DNA from: Uliginosibacterium sp. 31-16
Lineage (GTDB): Bacteria; Pseudomonadota; Gammaproteobacteria; Burkholderiales; Rhodocyclaceae
Direction of reading: 5' to 3'
DNA: 64,000 bases
NCBI RefSeq assembly: GCF_030730865.1
Contig: NZ_JAVALZ010000003.1
Location: forward strand, 62,001-126,000
A program made the translations under genes and the position numbers. A model generated the notes under the pieces. It was not told the DNA's origin, made no database searches, and worked only from the letters and a program-made list of their open reading frames with translations. Below, piece by piece: positions 1 through 7,641 of the stretch. Each line of letters begins with the position of its first letter. The stretch's first letter is position 1.

Positions 1-52
1 GCGCTCTGCGGGTCAGCACCTGACTGGGAAGAATCAAATAGCGGAGAACACC

Positions 53-1018
53 ATGTCGGAATTGCTGAAAAACATTGATGCGAGAACCCGCCTGGCCGGG
101 ACCAACAAGCTTGAGATCCTGCTGTTCTCTCTGGGAACAGACGTGCGTACCGGGCGCAAGGAAAGTTTCGGAATCAATGTATTCAAGGTCCGCGAGGTGA
201 TGCGGACGCCTCCGATTACGGCTGCGCCAGACATGCAGCCCGGTGTGGAAGGCATGGTGTCATTGCGTGGTCAGTTGGTGCCGATCGTGGATCTGGCCAA
301 ATACAGTGACATAGACCCCGAGGGTAAGCGCGAAATCATGATCGTGACCGAATACAACGGACACACACAGGGATTTCTTGTTGAAGGGGTGGATACCATC
401 CTGCGCCTGGATTGGTCTCAGATGCGAGTGCCGCCGGAAATGATGACAACCAAGCTTGGCGGATTGGTGACTGCGGTGACCGAACTGGATGATGGCCGCC
501 TGATCATGATGCTGGATGTTGAACGTGTGTTGGCCGAGACATCGCGCTATGACGATGATTATTTGTTCAAGGACATTCCACCCATCGGGCGCGATTTTTC
601 CGTGCTGTTTGCCGATGACTCATCGGTAGCGCGAAAACAGATCGAAAAGACTCTTAATGTTCTGGGTGTGCGCTATGTTTCAACAGTCAATGGTCGTGCT
701 GCATGGGATGAACTGGAGCGAATTGCCAGGCACGCCGAAGCGACGGGTCGCAAGGTATGGGAAGTTTTGCATCTGGTGCTGACGGATGTCGAGATGCCAG
801 AAATGGATGGCTACATCCTGACCAAGAAAATCAAGAGTGATCCCCGTTTTGATGGAGTGCCGGTGCTGATGCACTCTTCCTTGTCCAGCATGTCCAATCA
901 GACTTTGGGCAAATCGGTCGGAGTGGATGGCTATGTGCCGAAATTCGAACCGCATCGGCTGGCTGATGCCATACGCAGGATGCTGGCACCGGATCAGGTT
1001 ATTGAAACCATCTCCTGA
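53..1018 (+). CDS. cheV: Chemotaxis adaptor-receiver protein CheV (copy 1)
   Basis: 321 aa. The N-terminal CheW-like domain (about residues 15-165) couples chemoreceptors to CheA at the cytoplasmic face of the membrane. The C-terminal receiver domain (about 180-315) has the acidic pair D188/D189, phospho-acceptor D245 in LTDVEMPEMDG and conserved K297. CheV is thought to act as a coupling protein whose coupling strength is tuned by CheA phosphorylation. The ATG follows the Shine-Dalgarno-like CGGAGAA about 7 nt upstream. It is the first gene of a five-gene same-strand run cheV-cheV-cheY-cheZ-cheA; the promoter lies before the window. The next gene begins 21 bp after its stop and is a clear paralogue. 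No cheW is present in the window, so CheV may carry part of that role here, though cheW could lie elsewhere. Confidence 0.95.
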   Translation: MSELLKNIDARTRLAGTNKLEILLFSLGTDVRTGRKESFGINVFKVREVMRTPPITAAPDMQPGVEGMVSLRGQLVPIVDLAKYSDIDPEGKREIMIVTEYNGHTQGFLVEGVDTILRLDWSQMRVPPEMMTTKLGGLVTAVTELDDGRLIMMLDVERVLAETSRYDDDYLFKDIPPIGRDFSVLFADDSSVARKQIEKTLNVLGVRYVSTVNGRAAWDELERIARHAEATGRKVWEVLHLVLTDVEMPEMDGYILTKKIKSDPRFDGVPVLMHSSLSSMSNQTLGKSVGVDGYVPKFEPHRLADAIRRMLAPDQVIETIS

Positions 1019-1039
1019 AGCAGCGAACAAGGGGTAAAC

Positions 1040-1987
1040 ATGGAACATGCAAACACAAATCTGCTGGAGTCGGTCGACGCGCGGACCAAGCTCGCCGGAT
1101 CGAACCGCATGGAGATTCTGCTGTTTTCGCTGGGGACCAGCGAAACATTCGGCATCAATGTTTTCAAGGTGCGTGAGGTGTCAAAGACTCCTTTCATCAC
1201 CAAAGCTCCGAATATGCCAAGCGGGGTCGAAGGCTTGATTTCCTTGCGCGGCAATGTGATTCCGGTTTTGTCGCTGGCCAAGATAATCGGCATAGCCAAG
1301 CCCGGTCAAGGGCTGGGCAATTCGATGATGGTTACTGAGTACAGCAAGCGGACATTGGGGTTTCTGGTGCATGACGTCGACCGGATCATCCGTGTCGAGT
1401 GGGACAAGGTACGTCAGCCGGAAAACATGGCAGGCTCAACCCAGAATTACATTACGGCGATAACCGAATTGTCAGATGGAAAGCTTGTATCCATCCTGGA
1501 TGTTGAGACCATCCTGTCGCAAACTTTTGGTGAGGCGCCGGTGGGGCAGATAGCTGCGCTGGAAAGAGATGTCGAAGCGAATCTTTTCTTTGTGGATGAC
1601 TCTGCTATTGCGCGTAAGAAAATCGCTGAAGTGCTAGACAAGCTTGGCGTACGTCATAAGCATGCACTCAATGGTCTGGAGGCATGGACGCGACTGGATG
1701 GAATGGCAGCACATGCACAGCAGCAGAAGCGCAAACTGTCAGATGAGATAAACATGATCCTGGTGGATGCAGAGATGCCGGAGATGGACGGGTATGTCCT
1801 GACGCGCAACATCAAGAGCGATCCACGCTTTGACGGAATTCCTGTGGTAATGCATTCATCATTATCTTCCGAGGCCAATAGATCCATGGGGAAAGCAGTT
1901 GGTGTTGATGCCTATGTGGCAAAGTTTGATGCGGAAATACTGGCCGAGACCTTGCGCCCGTATCTTTTGAAGGCCCACAAGGATTAA
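1040..1987 (+). CDS. cheV: Chemotaxis adaptor-receiver protein CheV (copy 2)
   Basis: 315 aa with the same CheW-like plus receiver layout as the preceding gene and long shared stretches (DARTx[36 protein letters not shown]). Receiver landmarks are D186/D187, acceptor D243 in [11 protein letters not shown] and K295, so both copies look phosphorylatable. Compared with copy 1 it lacks a short insertion after LFSLGT and has a different domain linker. This is what one expects of a tandem duplication that has since diverged, perhaps to serve different receptors. The gene lies between copy 1 and cheY in the same operon, 17 bp before cheY. Confidence 0.95.
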   Translation: MEHANTNLLESVDARTKLAGSNRMEILLFSLGTSETFGINVFKVREVSKTPFITKAPNMPSGVEGLISLRGNVIPVLSLAKIIGIAKPGQGLGNSMMVTEYSKRTLGFLVHDVDRIIRVEWDKVRQPENMAGSTQNYITAITELSDGKLVSILDVETILSQTFGEAPVGQIAALERDVEANLFFVDDSAIARKKIAEVLDKLGVRHKHALNGLEAWTRLDGMAAHAQQQKRKLSDEINMILVDAEMPEMDGYVLTRNIKSDPRFDGIPVVMHSSLSSEANRSMGKAVGVDAYVAKFDAEILAETLRPYLLKAHKD

Positions 1988-2004
1988 TCCGGAGAATACA
2001 AATC

Positions 2005-2397
2005 ATGTCGGATCCAAAAATGAAATTCCTGGTGGTGGACGATTTCTCGACGATGCGTCGCATCGTCCGGAACCTCCTCAAAGAGTTGGGATATACCAAC
2101 GTGGATGAGGCGGAGGACGGAGTCGTTGCCATGCAGAAGCTTTCTGCCGGAGGCATTGATTTTGTCGTCACGGACTGGAATATGCCAAACATGACGGGAA
2201 TCGAACTGTTGCGTGCAATTCGGGCCAATGCGCAGATCGCTCATCTGCCCGTGCTGATGATTACGGCTGAGGCCAAGAAGGAGAACATCATCGAAGCCGC
2301 CCAGGCCGGGGCTAGTGGCTATATCGTCAAGCCTTTCACGGCAGCAACGCTGGCAGAAAAAATGGCCAAGATTTTTGAAAAAATGGGCAAGGGTTGA
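2005..2397 (+). CDS. cheY: Chemotaxis response regulator CheY
   Basis: 130 aa single-domain receiver. The catalytic residues fall at D12, D13, D57 (TDWNMP), T87 and K109, which is the E. coli CheY numbering, and the length is typical. When phosphorylated by CheA it should diffuse to the flagellar switch protein FliM and alter motor rotation; CheZ, encoded next, removes the phosphate. The start ATG follows CCGGAGAA. Its place immediately upstream of cheZ supports CheY rather than a generic receiver. Confidence 0.97.
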   Translation: MSDPKMKFLVVDDFSTMRRIVRNLLKELGYTNVDEAEDGVVAMQKLSAGGIDFVVTDWNMPNMTGIELLRAIRANAQIAHLPVLMITAEAKKENIIEAAQAGASGYIVKPFTAATLAEKMAKIFEKMGKG

Positions 2398-2479
2398 TCT
2401 GCGCGAATTGCAAGAATGAGATTGCGCGGGCGATAGCCCATTGAAGCAAAGGCATTTACAAGACTTAGGAGCCGATACC

Positions 2480-3373
2480 ATGGCCAAACGCCTGAAAGCG
2501 GACGAATCTGGCGACAATGATGATTTGCAGGCGCTGTTTGATTCCATTGCAGAAACTGCAAATACTCCAGCACCGGTGGCAAGCCCGGTGGTGGTAAACG
2601 CGGTTGCAGCCGTGGTGCAAGAGGCAGGAGACTCTGATGAGTTGCAGGCGTTATTCGACAGTGTTGTCGGTGGCAAGCCTGTGGAAGCTGAGGCTCCGGC
2701 AGTGAATGAGCAAGGCGTCAATATCAAGGAAGCCGTTGTTGCTTCATCTCACATGTCGGCAGAGGAGCGTCATCAGCAGGCCTTCCTGCAGATCGGTCAG
2801 CTGACTCGTCTTCTGCATGACACGATCCGTCAGCTGGGCTATGACCGCATGCTGGAGGAGACGGCAGAGAAGTTGCCGGATGCGCGCCAGCGCCTGTCTT
2901 ATATATCGCAGATGACTGAACAGGCAGCGAGCCGCGTTCTTAATGCGACGGATATAGCCAAGCCGATTCAGGACCGGATAGAGGAACGAGCGACTGAACT
3001 GGCTACGCGCTGGGATAAATTGTATGACCGGAAGCTGTCGGTGCTTGAGTTCAAGGAACTGGCCGGCGAAACGCGAGCTTTTCTCGGACAGTCTGCCAAG
3101 GACAGCAAGATGGTTAACGAGCAGTTGCTCGAGATCATGATGGCGCAGGACTTCCAGGATTTGACCGGACAAGTCATCAAGAAGATCGTGGATATGGCCT
3201 CCAAGATGGAGGACGGATTGCTCAAGGTTCTTATTGACATCATGCCGGAGAGCAAGCGCGTTGCCGCTGAGGACGGATTGCTCAATGGACCTGTAGTCAG
3301 TTCGGAAGGACGTGATGATGTGGTGACCAGTCAGGAGCAGGTTGACGATCTGCTCGATAGTCTGGGGTTCTGA
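2480..3373 (+). CDS. cheZ: CheY-phosphate phosphatase CheZ
   Basis: 297 aa from the ATG at 2480, preceded by TTAGGAG; an in-frame TTG at 2441 would add 13 residues without a better ribosome site. The core is the long helical hairpin of CheZ with the active-site segment AQDFQDLTGQVIKKI, containing the Asp and Gln that attack CheY-P. The extreme C-terminus QEQVDDLLDSLGF is the CheY-docking tail and nearly matches E. coli. Unlike E. coli CheZ, the N-terminal 90 residues include two further acidic-hydrophobic peptides, DDLQALFDSIA (about 14-24) and DELQALFDSVV (about 53-63), which resemble the docking tail and FliM N-terminal CheY-binding peptides. It acts with CheA and CheY at the receptor array. 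Confidence 0.95.
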   Translation: MAKRLKADESGDNDDLQALFDSIAETANTPAPVASPVVVNAVAAVVQEAGDSDELQALFDSVVGGKPVEAEAPAVNEQGVNIKEAVVASSHMSAEERHQQAFLQIGQLTRLLHDTIRQLGYDRMLEETAEKLPDARQRLSYISQMTEQAASRVLNATDIAKPIQDRIEERATELATRWDKLYDRKLSVLEFKELAGETRAFLGQSAKDSKMVNEQLLEIMMAQDFQDLTGQVIKKIVDMASKMEDGLLKVLIDIMPESKRVAAEDGLLNGPVVSSEGRDDVVTSQEQVDDLLDSLGF

Positions 3374-3431
3374 ATGGGGCCGGGGTTACCCGGAGTGGCG
3401 CAGTGAAGTAACTACGGTACCGGAGTCTGCT

Positions 3432-5345
3432 ATGAGCGATTTCGCGGGAATGGAAGACCTGCTTCAGGATTTCCTTGTTGAAGCGGGAGACCTGCTGTCT
3501 GGTGTGGATAACAAGCTGGTCGACCTGGAGCGCAATCCCCATGATCTGGCGCTGCTGAACGAAATATTCCGGGGATTTCACACCATCAAGGGTGGCGCTG
3601 GATTCTTGAATGCCAGTGAACTGGTGACTTTGTGTCATCTCACGGAAAACCTGTTCGACAAGTTGCGTACCAATGAAATGCAGGTGACGCCAGACATGCT
3701 GGATGTCATCCTTGGTGCGACGGCAACGGTACGGAGCATGTTTGGCGATTTGGAGCGATCCTTGCAGCCCGGGCCTGCGACTCCGCAGCTGATTGAGCAG
3801 TTGAAGCAGGCTTTGGCAGGGCAGCTTAAAGGGAATTCGGCTGCTCCCAAACAGACCGCTGCGCAGGCTGCGGTGTCGGTGCCTGCTGTTGCAGGCGGTG
3901 AGACAGAGCCGGACTGGAATGCGTATTACCAGGCTGTGACAGGAGTAGAGCCTGTCACTGGCAATCTGCCTGTTGTGGATACAACGGCAGAATCCGATGA
4001 GCCGCATCTGAATGAAACGGTTGCAGAGCAAATCATTCAGGCGGCAGTCGGGCGCCGGACTACAGACAAGCCGGGTTACCAAGGCCCTGCCGGCGGACGT
4101 CGTGAGGGTGAGCGTCAGCGTGATAACTCGATCCGCGTGGATACCTCGCGTCTGGATCAGGTTCTGAATCTGTCGGGTGAAATCGGTCTGACCAAAAATC
4201 GCCTGACTGCTCTGCGTAGCGACATCCTTAACGGCAAGAATGATACGGATACGCTGCACGCACTCGATTTGGCGGTGAGCCAGCTCGATTTGCTGGTGTC
4301 CGATTTGCAGAACGCGGTCATGAAAACGCGGATGCAGCCGATTGGCCGTCTCTTCCAGAAGTATCCCCGGATCGCGCGTGATCTTGCACGCTCGTTGGGT
4401 AAAGATGTCGAAATGGTACTCGAAGGTGAAGAGACCGAAATCGACAAGACCATGATCGAGGATCTGTCCGATCCAATCATCCATCTGATCCGTAATGCAG
4501 TTGATCACGGGATCGAATTGCCGGGTGAGCGCATGACCATGGGCAAGGGCGAGAAATCCTTTGTCAAGCTTGAGGCACGCCAGGAGGGCGATCACATCGT
4601 GATCGTAGTGGCGGACGATGGGCGTGGCATGAATCCTGAGCGCTTGCGCGCCAAGGCATTGGAAAAGGGCCTCATCTCTGATGAAGAGGCCAATACGATG
4701 GACGAGCGCCAGAGCTTCAACCTCGTCTTCCTGCCCGGCTTCTCGACGGCCAATGTCGTGTCAGACGTATCCGGTCGTGGTGTGGGCATGGATGTGGTGC
4801 GGACCAATATCCAGAAGCTCAATGGTTCGATCGATATCCGCTCTGTGCAGGGCAAGGGGACCGAGTTCATCATATCGTTGCCGCTGACTCTGGCAATTTT
4901 GCCGGTGCTGCTGGTGTGTCTGGAGGATCAGCCTTTTGCTGTGCCGCTGTCGATGGTGCGCGAAATTCTGCCTATCGATCCCAAGGAGGTGCAGGAGCTT
5001 GGCGGACGCGCCACCATGGTGGTGCGTGGCGAGGTTTTGCCGATAGTTACTTTGGCTGCTTTGTTGGGCTGGCCGCAACAGCGGGTGCCAGAGTATGGCG
5101 TGTTGATGCAATCGGCTGAGCAAAGCTTCGTGCTGGCTATTGACTCCTTCGCCGGCCGCGAGGATGCCGTGATTAAATCACTCTACGACTTCCGCCCCAA
5201 AGGCGTTGCGGGCGTTACCACACTGTCCAATGGTCAGATCGTTCTGATTCTCGACATGAAGGAGTTGCTAGGCAGCATGGGCGAGCAACGCGTGGCTACC
5301 CGCGCCCAACTCTTGCTGGAAGGGCAGATCGCCGCCGCGGCCTGA
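3432..5345 (+). CDS. cheA: Chemotaxis sensor kinase CheA
   Basis: 637 aa from the ATG at 3432; an upstream in-frame start at 3342 would overlap cheZ and adds non-conserved residues. Domains in order: P1 Hpt with phospho-acceptor H50 in GFHTIKGGAGFL; a 100-residue Ala/Pro/acidic linker (about 130-230); P3 dimerisation helices starting at DNSIRVDTSRLDQVLNLSGE; P4 ATPase with N box HLIRNAVDHGIE, DDGRGM and GRGVGMDVV; and a C-terminal CheW-like P5. No P2 (CheY-binding) domain is recognisable in the linker, and no receiver domain is attached. It autophosphorylates in response to receptors and donates phosphate to CheY and probably to both CheVs. Last gene of the che run, followed by a strong terminator. 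Confidence 0.96.
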   Translation: MSDFAGMEDLLQDFLVEAGDLLSGVDNKLVDLERNPHDLALLNEIFRGFHTIKGGAGFLNASELVTLCHLTENLFDKLRTNEMQVTPDMLDVILGATATVRSMFGDLERSLQPGPATPQLIEQLKQALAGQLKGNSAAPKQTAAQAAVSVPAVAGGETEPDWNAYYQAVTGVEPVTGNLPVVDTTAESDEPHLNETVAEQIIQAAVGRRTTDKPGYQGPAGGRREGERQRDNSIRVDTSRLDQVLNLSGEIGLTKNRLTALRSDILNGKNDTDTLHALDLAVSQLDLLVSDLQNAVMKTRMQPIGRLFQKYPRIARDLARSLGKDVEMVLEGEETEIDKTMIEDLSDPIIHLIRNAVDHGIELPGERMTMGKGEKSFVKLEARQEGDHIVIVVADDGRGMNPERLRAKALEKGLISDEEANTMDERQSFNLVFLPGFSTANVVSDVSGRGVGMDVVRTNIQKLNGSIDIRSVQGKGTEFIISLPLTLAILPVLLVCLEDQPFAVPLSMVREILPIDPKEVQELGGRATMVVRGEVLPIVTLAALLGWPQQRVPEYGVLMQSAEQSFVLAIDSFAGREDAVIKSLYDFRPKGVAGVTTLSNGQIVLILDMKELLGSMGEQRVATRAQLLLEGQIAAAA

Positions 5346-5365
5346 CGGGGTTGCGCTACATGCGG

Positions 5366-5396
5366 AAAAGGCGGGAGCGATCCCGCCTTTTTGCTT
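5366..5396 (+). terminator. Rho-independent terminator after cheA
   Basis: An 11-bp perfect stem (AAAAGGCGGGA / TCCCGCCTTTT) with a GCGA tetraloop is followed by more T residues. It begins 20 bp after the cheA stop and closes the che operon. Confidence 0.9.
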
Positions 5397-5436
5397 TTCT
5401 CATCCTCCGGGAGCCGCATGCAGCAAGCCTGTGCAA

Positions 5437-5480
5437 GCATGTGTGCCGGGAGGCCGCGCCCAGAGCGGGTCTTCAAGGAC
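5437..5480. repeat. REP-like palindromic element (weak copy)
   Basis: This stretch in the gap between cheA and the DUF3135 gene shows a degenerate match to the dispersed element seen elsewhere in the window (GCATG..TGCC, AG.CCGC, CCAGAGCGG, TCTTC). It is the weakest copy I list. The remainder of the 5397-5613 gap holds nothing else I recognise. Confidence 0.4.
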
Positions 5481-5613
5481 CTTCTGGTTTGTATCAGTTT
5501 GATTCATTGAGCCTGTTTTGCCTGCCTAGCGTGCTGTCGTTGTCTTGCTAGCGGCCTGTTTCTTGCATAGGATCGAAACAGAACGCTTGTACTTTAGTTA
5601 TACGAGGCTGGCT

Positions 5614-5934
5614 GTGGCACCGTTTGAATTTGACTTTGATTTTGAGCACTGGCGGGGCTTGGCCGAAGCGGATCCTCGCGCTTTTTTTGCTGCCCGTGAA
5701 GAGGTCCTGGCGCGTTTCATGGCTGCCGCGCCAAAGCGTTTGAGTGGCGAACTGCACGCATTGCAGGCGCTGATTGATCATTCGCGTGCCGAAGCAGGAT
5801 CACCTGTTAATTCATCCCGCCTGCTTTTGGGCATGATGGCGGAACACTTGGCGGCCTTGTCAGGCCACATGACCCAGTTGCATCGACAGTCGACGATCCT
5901 GACCGCCAGATTGCCACCTGTCGTGGGCGAGTAG
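5614..5934 (+). CDS. DUF3135 family protein
   Basis: 106 aa if the GTG at 5614 is the start (AGG about 8 nt upstream); an in-frame TTG at 5545 would add 23 residues that do not look like the family. The pattern FDFEHWRGLAEADPRAFFAAREEVLARFMAAAPKR..., LxALQxxIDxxR and LLGMMAEHLAAL matches the small, helical, cytoplasmic DUF3135 family of beta- and gammaproteobacteria. No function is known. It stands 61 bp before cysM on the same strand and may be cotranscribed with it. Confidence 0.65.
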   Translation: MAPFEFDFDFEHWRGLAEADPRAFFAAREEVLARFMAAAPKRLSGELHALQALIDHSRAEAGSPVNSSRLLLGMMAEHLAALSGHMTQLHRQSTILTARLPPVVGE

Positions 5935-5995
5935 CGAGGACACGGCCGGGGTCGCTCCGGTATCATTGGTGGCAAACCAACAGCCTGCCATTCCG

Positions 5996-6898
5996 ATGCT
6001 ATTTCCCAGTCTTGATGATTATGTGGGCCATACTCCGCTGGTGCGTCTCAAGCGCCTGCCGGGGGAGCTGGCCGTTCAGAAAAACAATGTGATTCTGGCC
6101 AAGCTTGAGGGCAATAATCCTGCCGGATCGGTGAAAGACCGACCCGCGCTGTCGATGATCATGCATGCCGAACGCCGTGGTGACATCAAACCTGGCGATA
6201 CCCTGATTGAGGCGACGAGTGGCAACACGGGCATTGCGCTGGCAATGGTTGCGGCAATGCGCGGGTATCGCATGATTCTGGTTATGCCTGAGAATCAGAG
6301 TGTGGAGCGCCGGCAGAGTATGCGTGCTTTTGGTGCGGAGTTGGTGTTAACTCCGCGCGCGGGAGGCATGGAGCTGGCCAGAGACATGGCTAACCGGATG
6401 CGTGATGAAGGACGTGGCACGGTGCTTGACCAGTTTGCCAATTCTGATAATCCGCTGGCTCATTATGAAGGAACCGGTCCGGAGATCTGGGAGCAGACGG
6501 GGGGCAAGGTGACCCACTTCGTCAGCAGCATGGGAACTACTGGCACCATCATGGGCGTCTCAAGATTTCTCAAGGAGAAAAATCCTGCGATCCAGATCGT
6601 CGGTTGCCAACCGGAGGAGGGTGCTCAGATTCCCGGTATCCGCAAGTGGGCAGACGCCTATCTGCCCAAAATTTATGATGGACAGCGCGTTGACCGTATC
6701 GAATCGGTAGCCCAGTCCGCTGCTGAGGAGATGACCCGCCGGCTGGCCAGTGAGGAAGGTATTTTTGCCGGAATTTCCTCCGGAGGTGCCATGAGTGTGG
6801 CTGTGCGCATTGCCCAGGAAGAGCGCGATGCCGTGATTGTGAGCATTGTGTGTGACCGGGGCGATCGCTACCTGTCGACCGGCGTGTTTCCTGCCTGA
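5996..6898 (+). CDS. cysM: Cysteine synthase B (O-acetylserine sulfhydrylase) CysM
   Basis: 300 aa from the ATG at 5996 (MLFPSLDDYVGHTPLVRL...); a TTG 30 bp upstream is a less likely start. It makes cysteine from O-acetylserine and sulfide or thiosulfate using pyridoxal phosphate. The PLP lysine is in NPAGSVKDRPA, the substrate loop is EATSGNTG, and the PLP phosphate loop is SSMGTTGTIMG. The short C-terminus SIVCDRGDRYLSTGVF and the absence of the longer CysK tail favour CysM over CysK. It is followed 11 bp later by the degenerate exonuclease gene. Confidence 0.93.
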   Translation: MLFPSLDDYVGHTPLVRLKRLPGELAVQKNNVILAKLEGNNPAGSVKDRPALSMIMHAERRGDIKPGDTLIEATSGNTGIALAMVAAMRGYRMILVMPENQSVERRQSMRAFGAELVLTPRAGGMELARDMANRMRDEGRGTVLDQFANSDNPLAHYEGTGPEIWEQTGGKVTHFVSSMGTTGTIMGVSRFLKEKNPAIQIVGCQPEEGAQIPGIRKWADAYLPKIYDGQRVDRIESVAQSAAEEMTRRLASEEGIFAGISSGGAMSVAVRIAQEERDAVIVSIVCDRGDRYLSTGVFPA

Positions 6899-6909
6899 GC
6901 CTTCTGATC

Positions 6910-7641
6910 GTGAAGCCTGCCCTGATTTTTTCTTTGACGGCGGTGCCTGATGTTGACGGATTACGACGTCTGCACTCTTTGCCTGCCGAGCTGTCTGCTC
7001 ATGAAGTTGCCGAGTTCGCGTATCAGCGTCGTCGTGCCGCTGACGTCGGAGACTGTTTGCCGCCACACCAGCAGCGAATAGTGCATATTTCCATGATCCT
7101 GCGGGAAGGTGGTCTCTTGCGCCTGATCAGCCTCTCAGGAGAAGAATCAAACATTCTGCAGTCTTTTTACGACCTGGCGAGTAATGTCGGGCAAATTCTG
7201 GAGTGGTCTGGCGTAACAGGACAGGAGGCGTTGCCGGCGGCGACCATTCTGCGTTGCCGGGCCATGCAGCGGCATCTTCCAGCCATTCCAGGAGGAGTTC
7301 CAGTTATTGATCTGGCTGCGTTGCTGGCCAGTCCGCTGTCGCCTGAAACATTGCCACTGTACGAGATGGCGACGCTGTCTCAGCTGCCATTTCCCAAGGA
7401 AAAGAGCCAAGAGGATGTCTGGCAGGCTTTCCTCAGCGAAGGGGTGGAGGGCGTTGAGGTGTCCAATGAAATCCGGGCTCTCACGGTCTATCAACTCTGG
7501 TTGCGTTACAGATGCATGTGTGGCGAACTGGATGCAGCGGCCAGCTTGCAGGAACTGGCTTTGCTTCGCCAGACTTTGCGAGACTGTGCAGCCCCGCATC
7601 TGCATGCTTATCTGGCAGCCTGGTCTGCCTGTGCCGACTGA
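6910..7641 (+). CDS. Degenerate PolB-type 3'-5' exonuclease homologue (probable pseudoenzyme)
   Basis: 243 aa, GTG start. The whole chain follows the family 'predicted 3'-5' exonuclease related to the PolB exonuclease domain' (xPVLVFDIETVPDxxGxRRL...FLPxHxxRVVAISxVLR). Here the N-terminus reads PALIFSLTAVPDVDGLRRLHSLP and later CLPPHQQRIVHISMILREG, so the ancestry is visible. The metal-binding acidic residues are gone: FDIET is FSLTA (S8, T10), and the last motif, normally ending in an Asp before a TY segment, reads VSNEIRALTVYQLWLRY. It is therefore unlikely to be a nuclease. The frame is open and full length, which argues for retained, altered function rather than decay. Its last 34 bp overlap the convergent glycosyltransferase gene. 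Confidence 0.65.
   Translation: MKPALIFSLTAVPDVDGLRRLHSLPAELSAHEVAEFAYQRRRAADVGDCLPPHQQRIVHISMILREGGLLRLISLSGEESNILQSFYDLASNVGQILEWSGVTGQEALPAATILRCRAMQRHLPAIPGGVPVIDLAALLASPLSPETLPLYEMATLSQLPFPKEKSQEDVWQAFLSEGVEGVEVSNEIRALTVYQLWLRYRCMCGELDAAASLQELALLRQTLRDCAAPHLHAYLAAWSACAD

Noticed and set aside
5351-5551. 66-codon frame downstream of cheA
   Set aside because: It runs through the cheA terminator and has no ribosome site or recognisable sequence.
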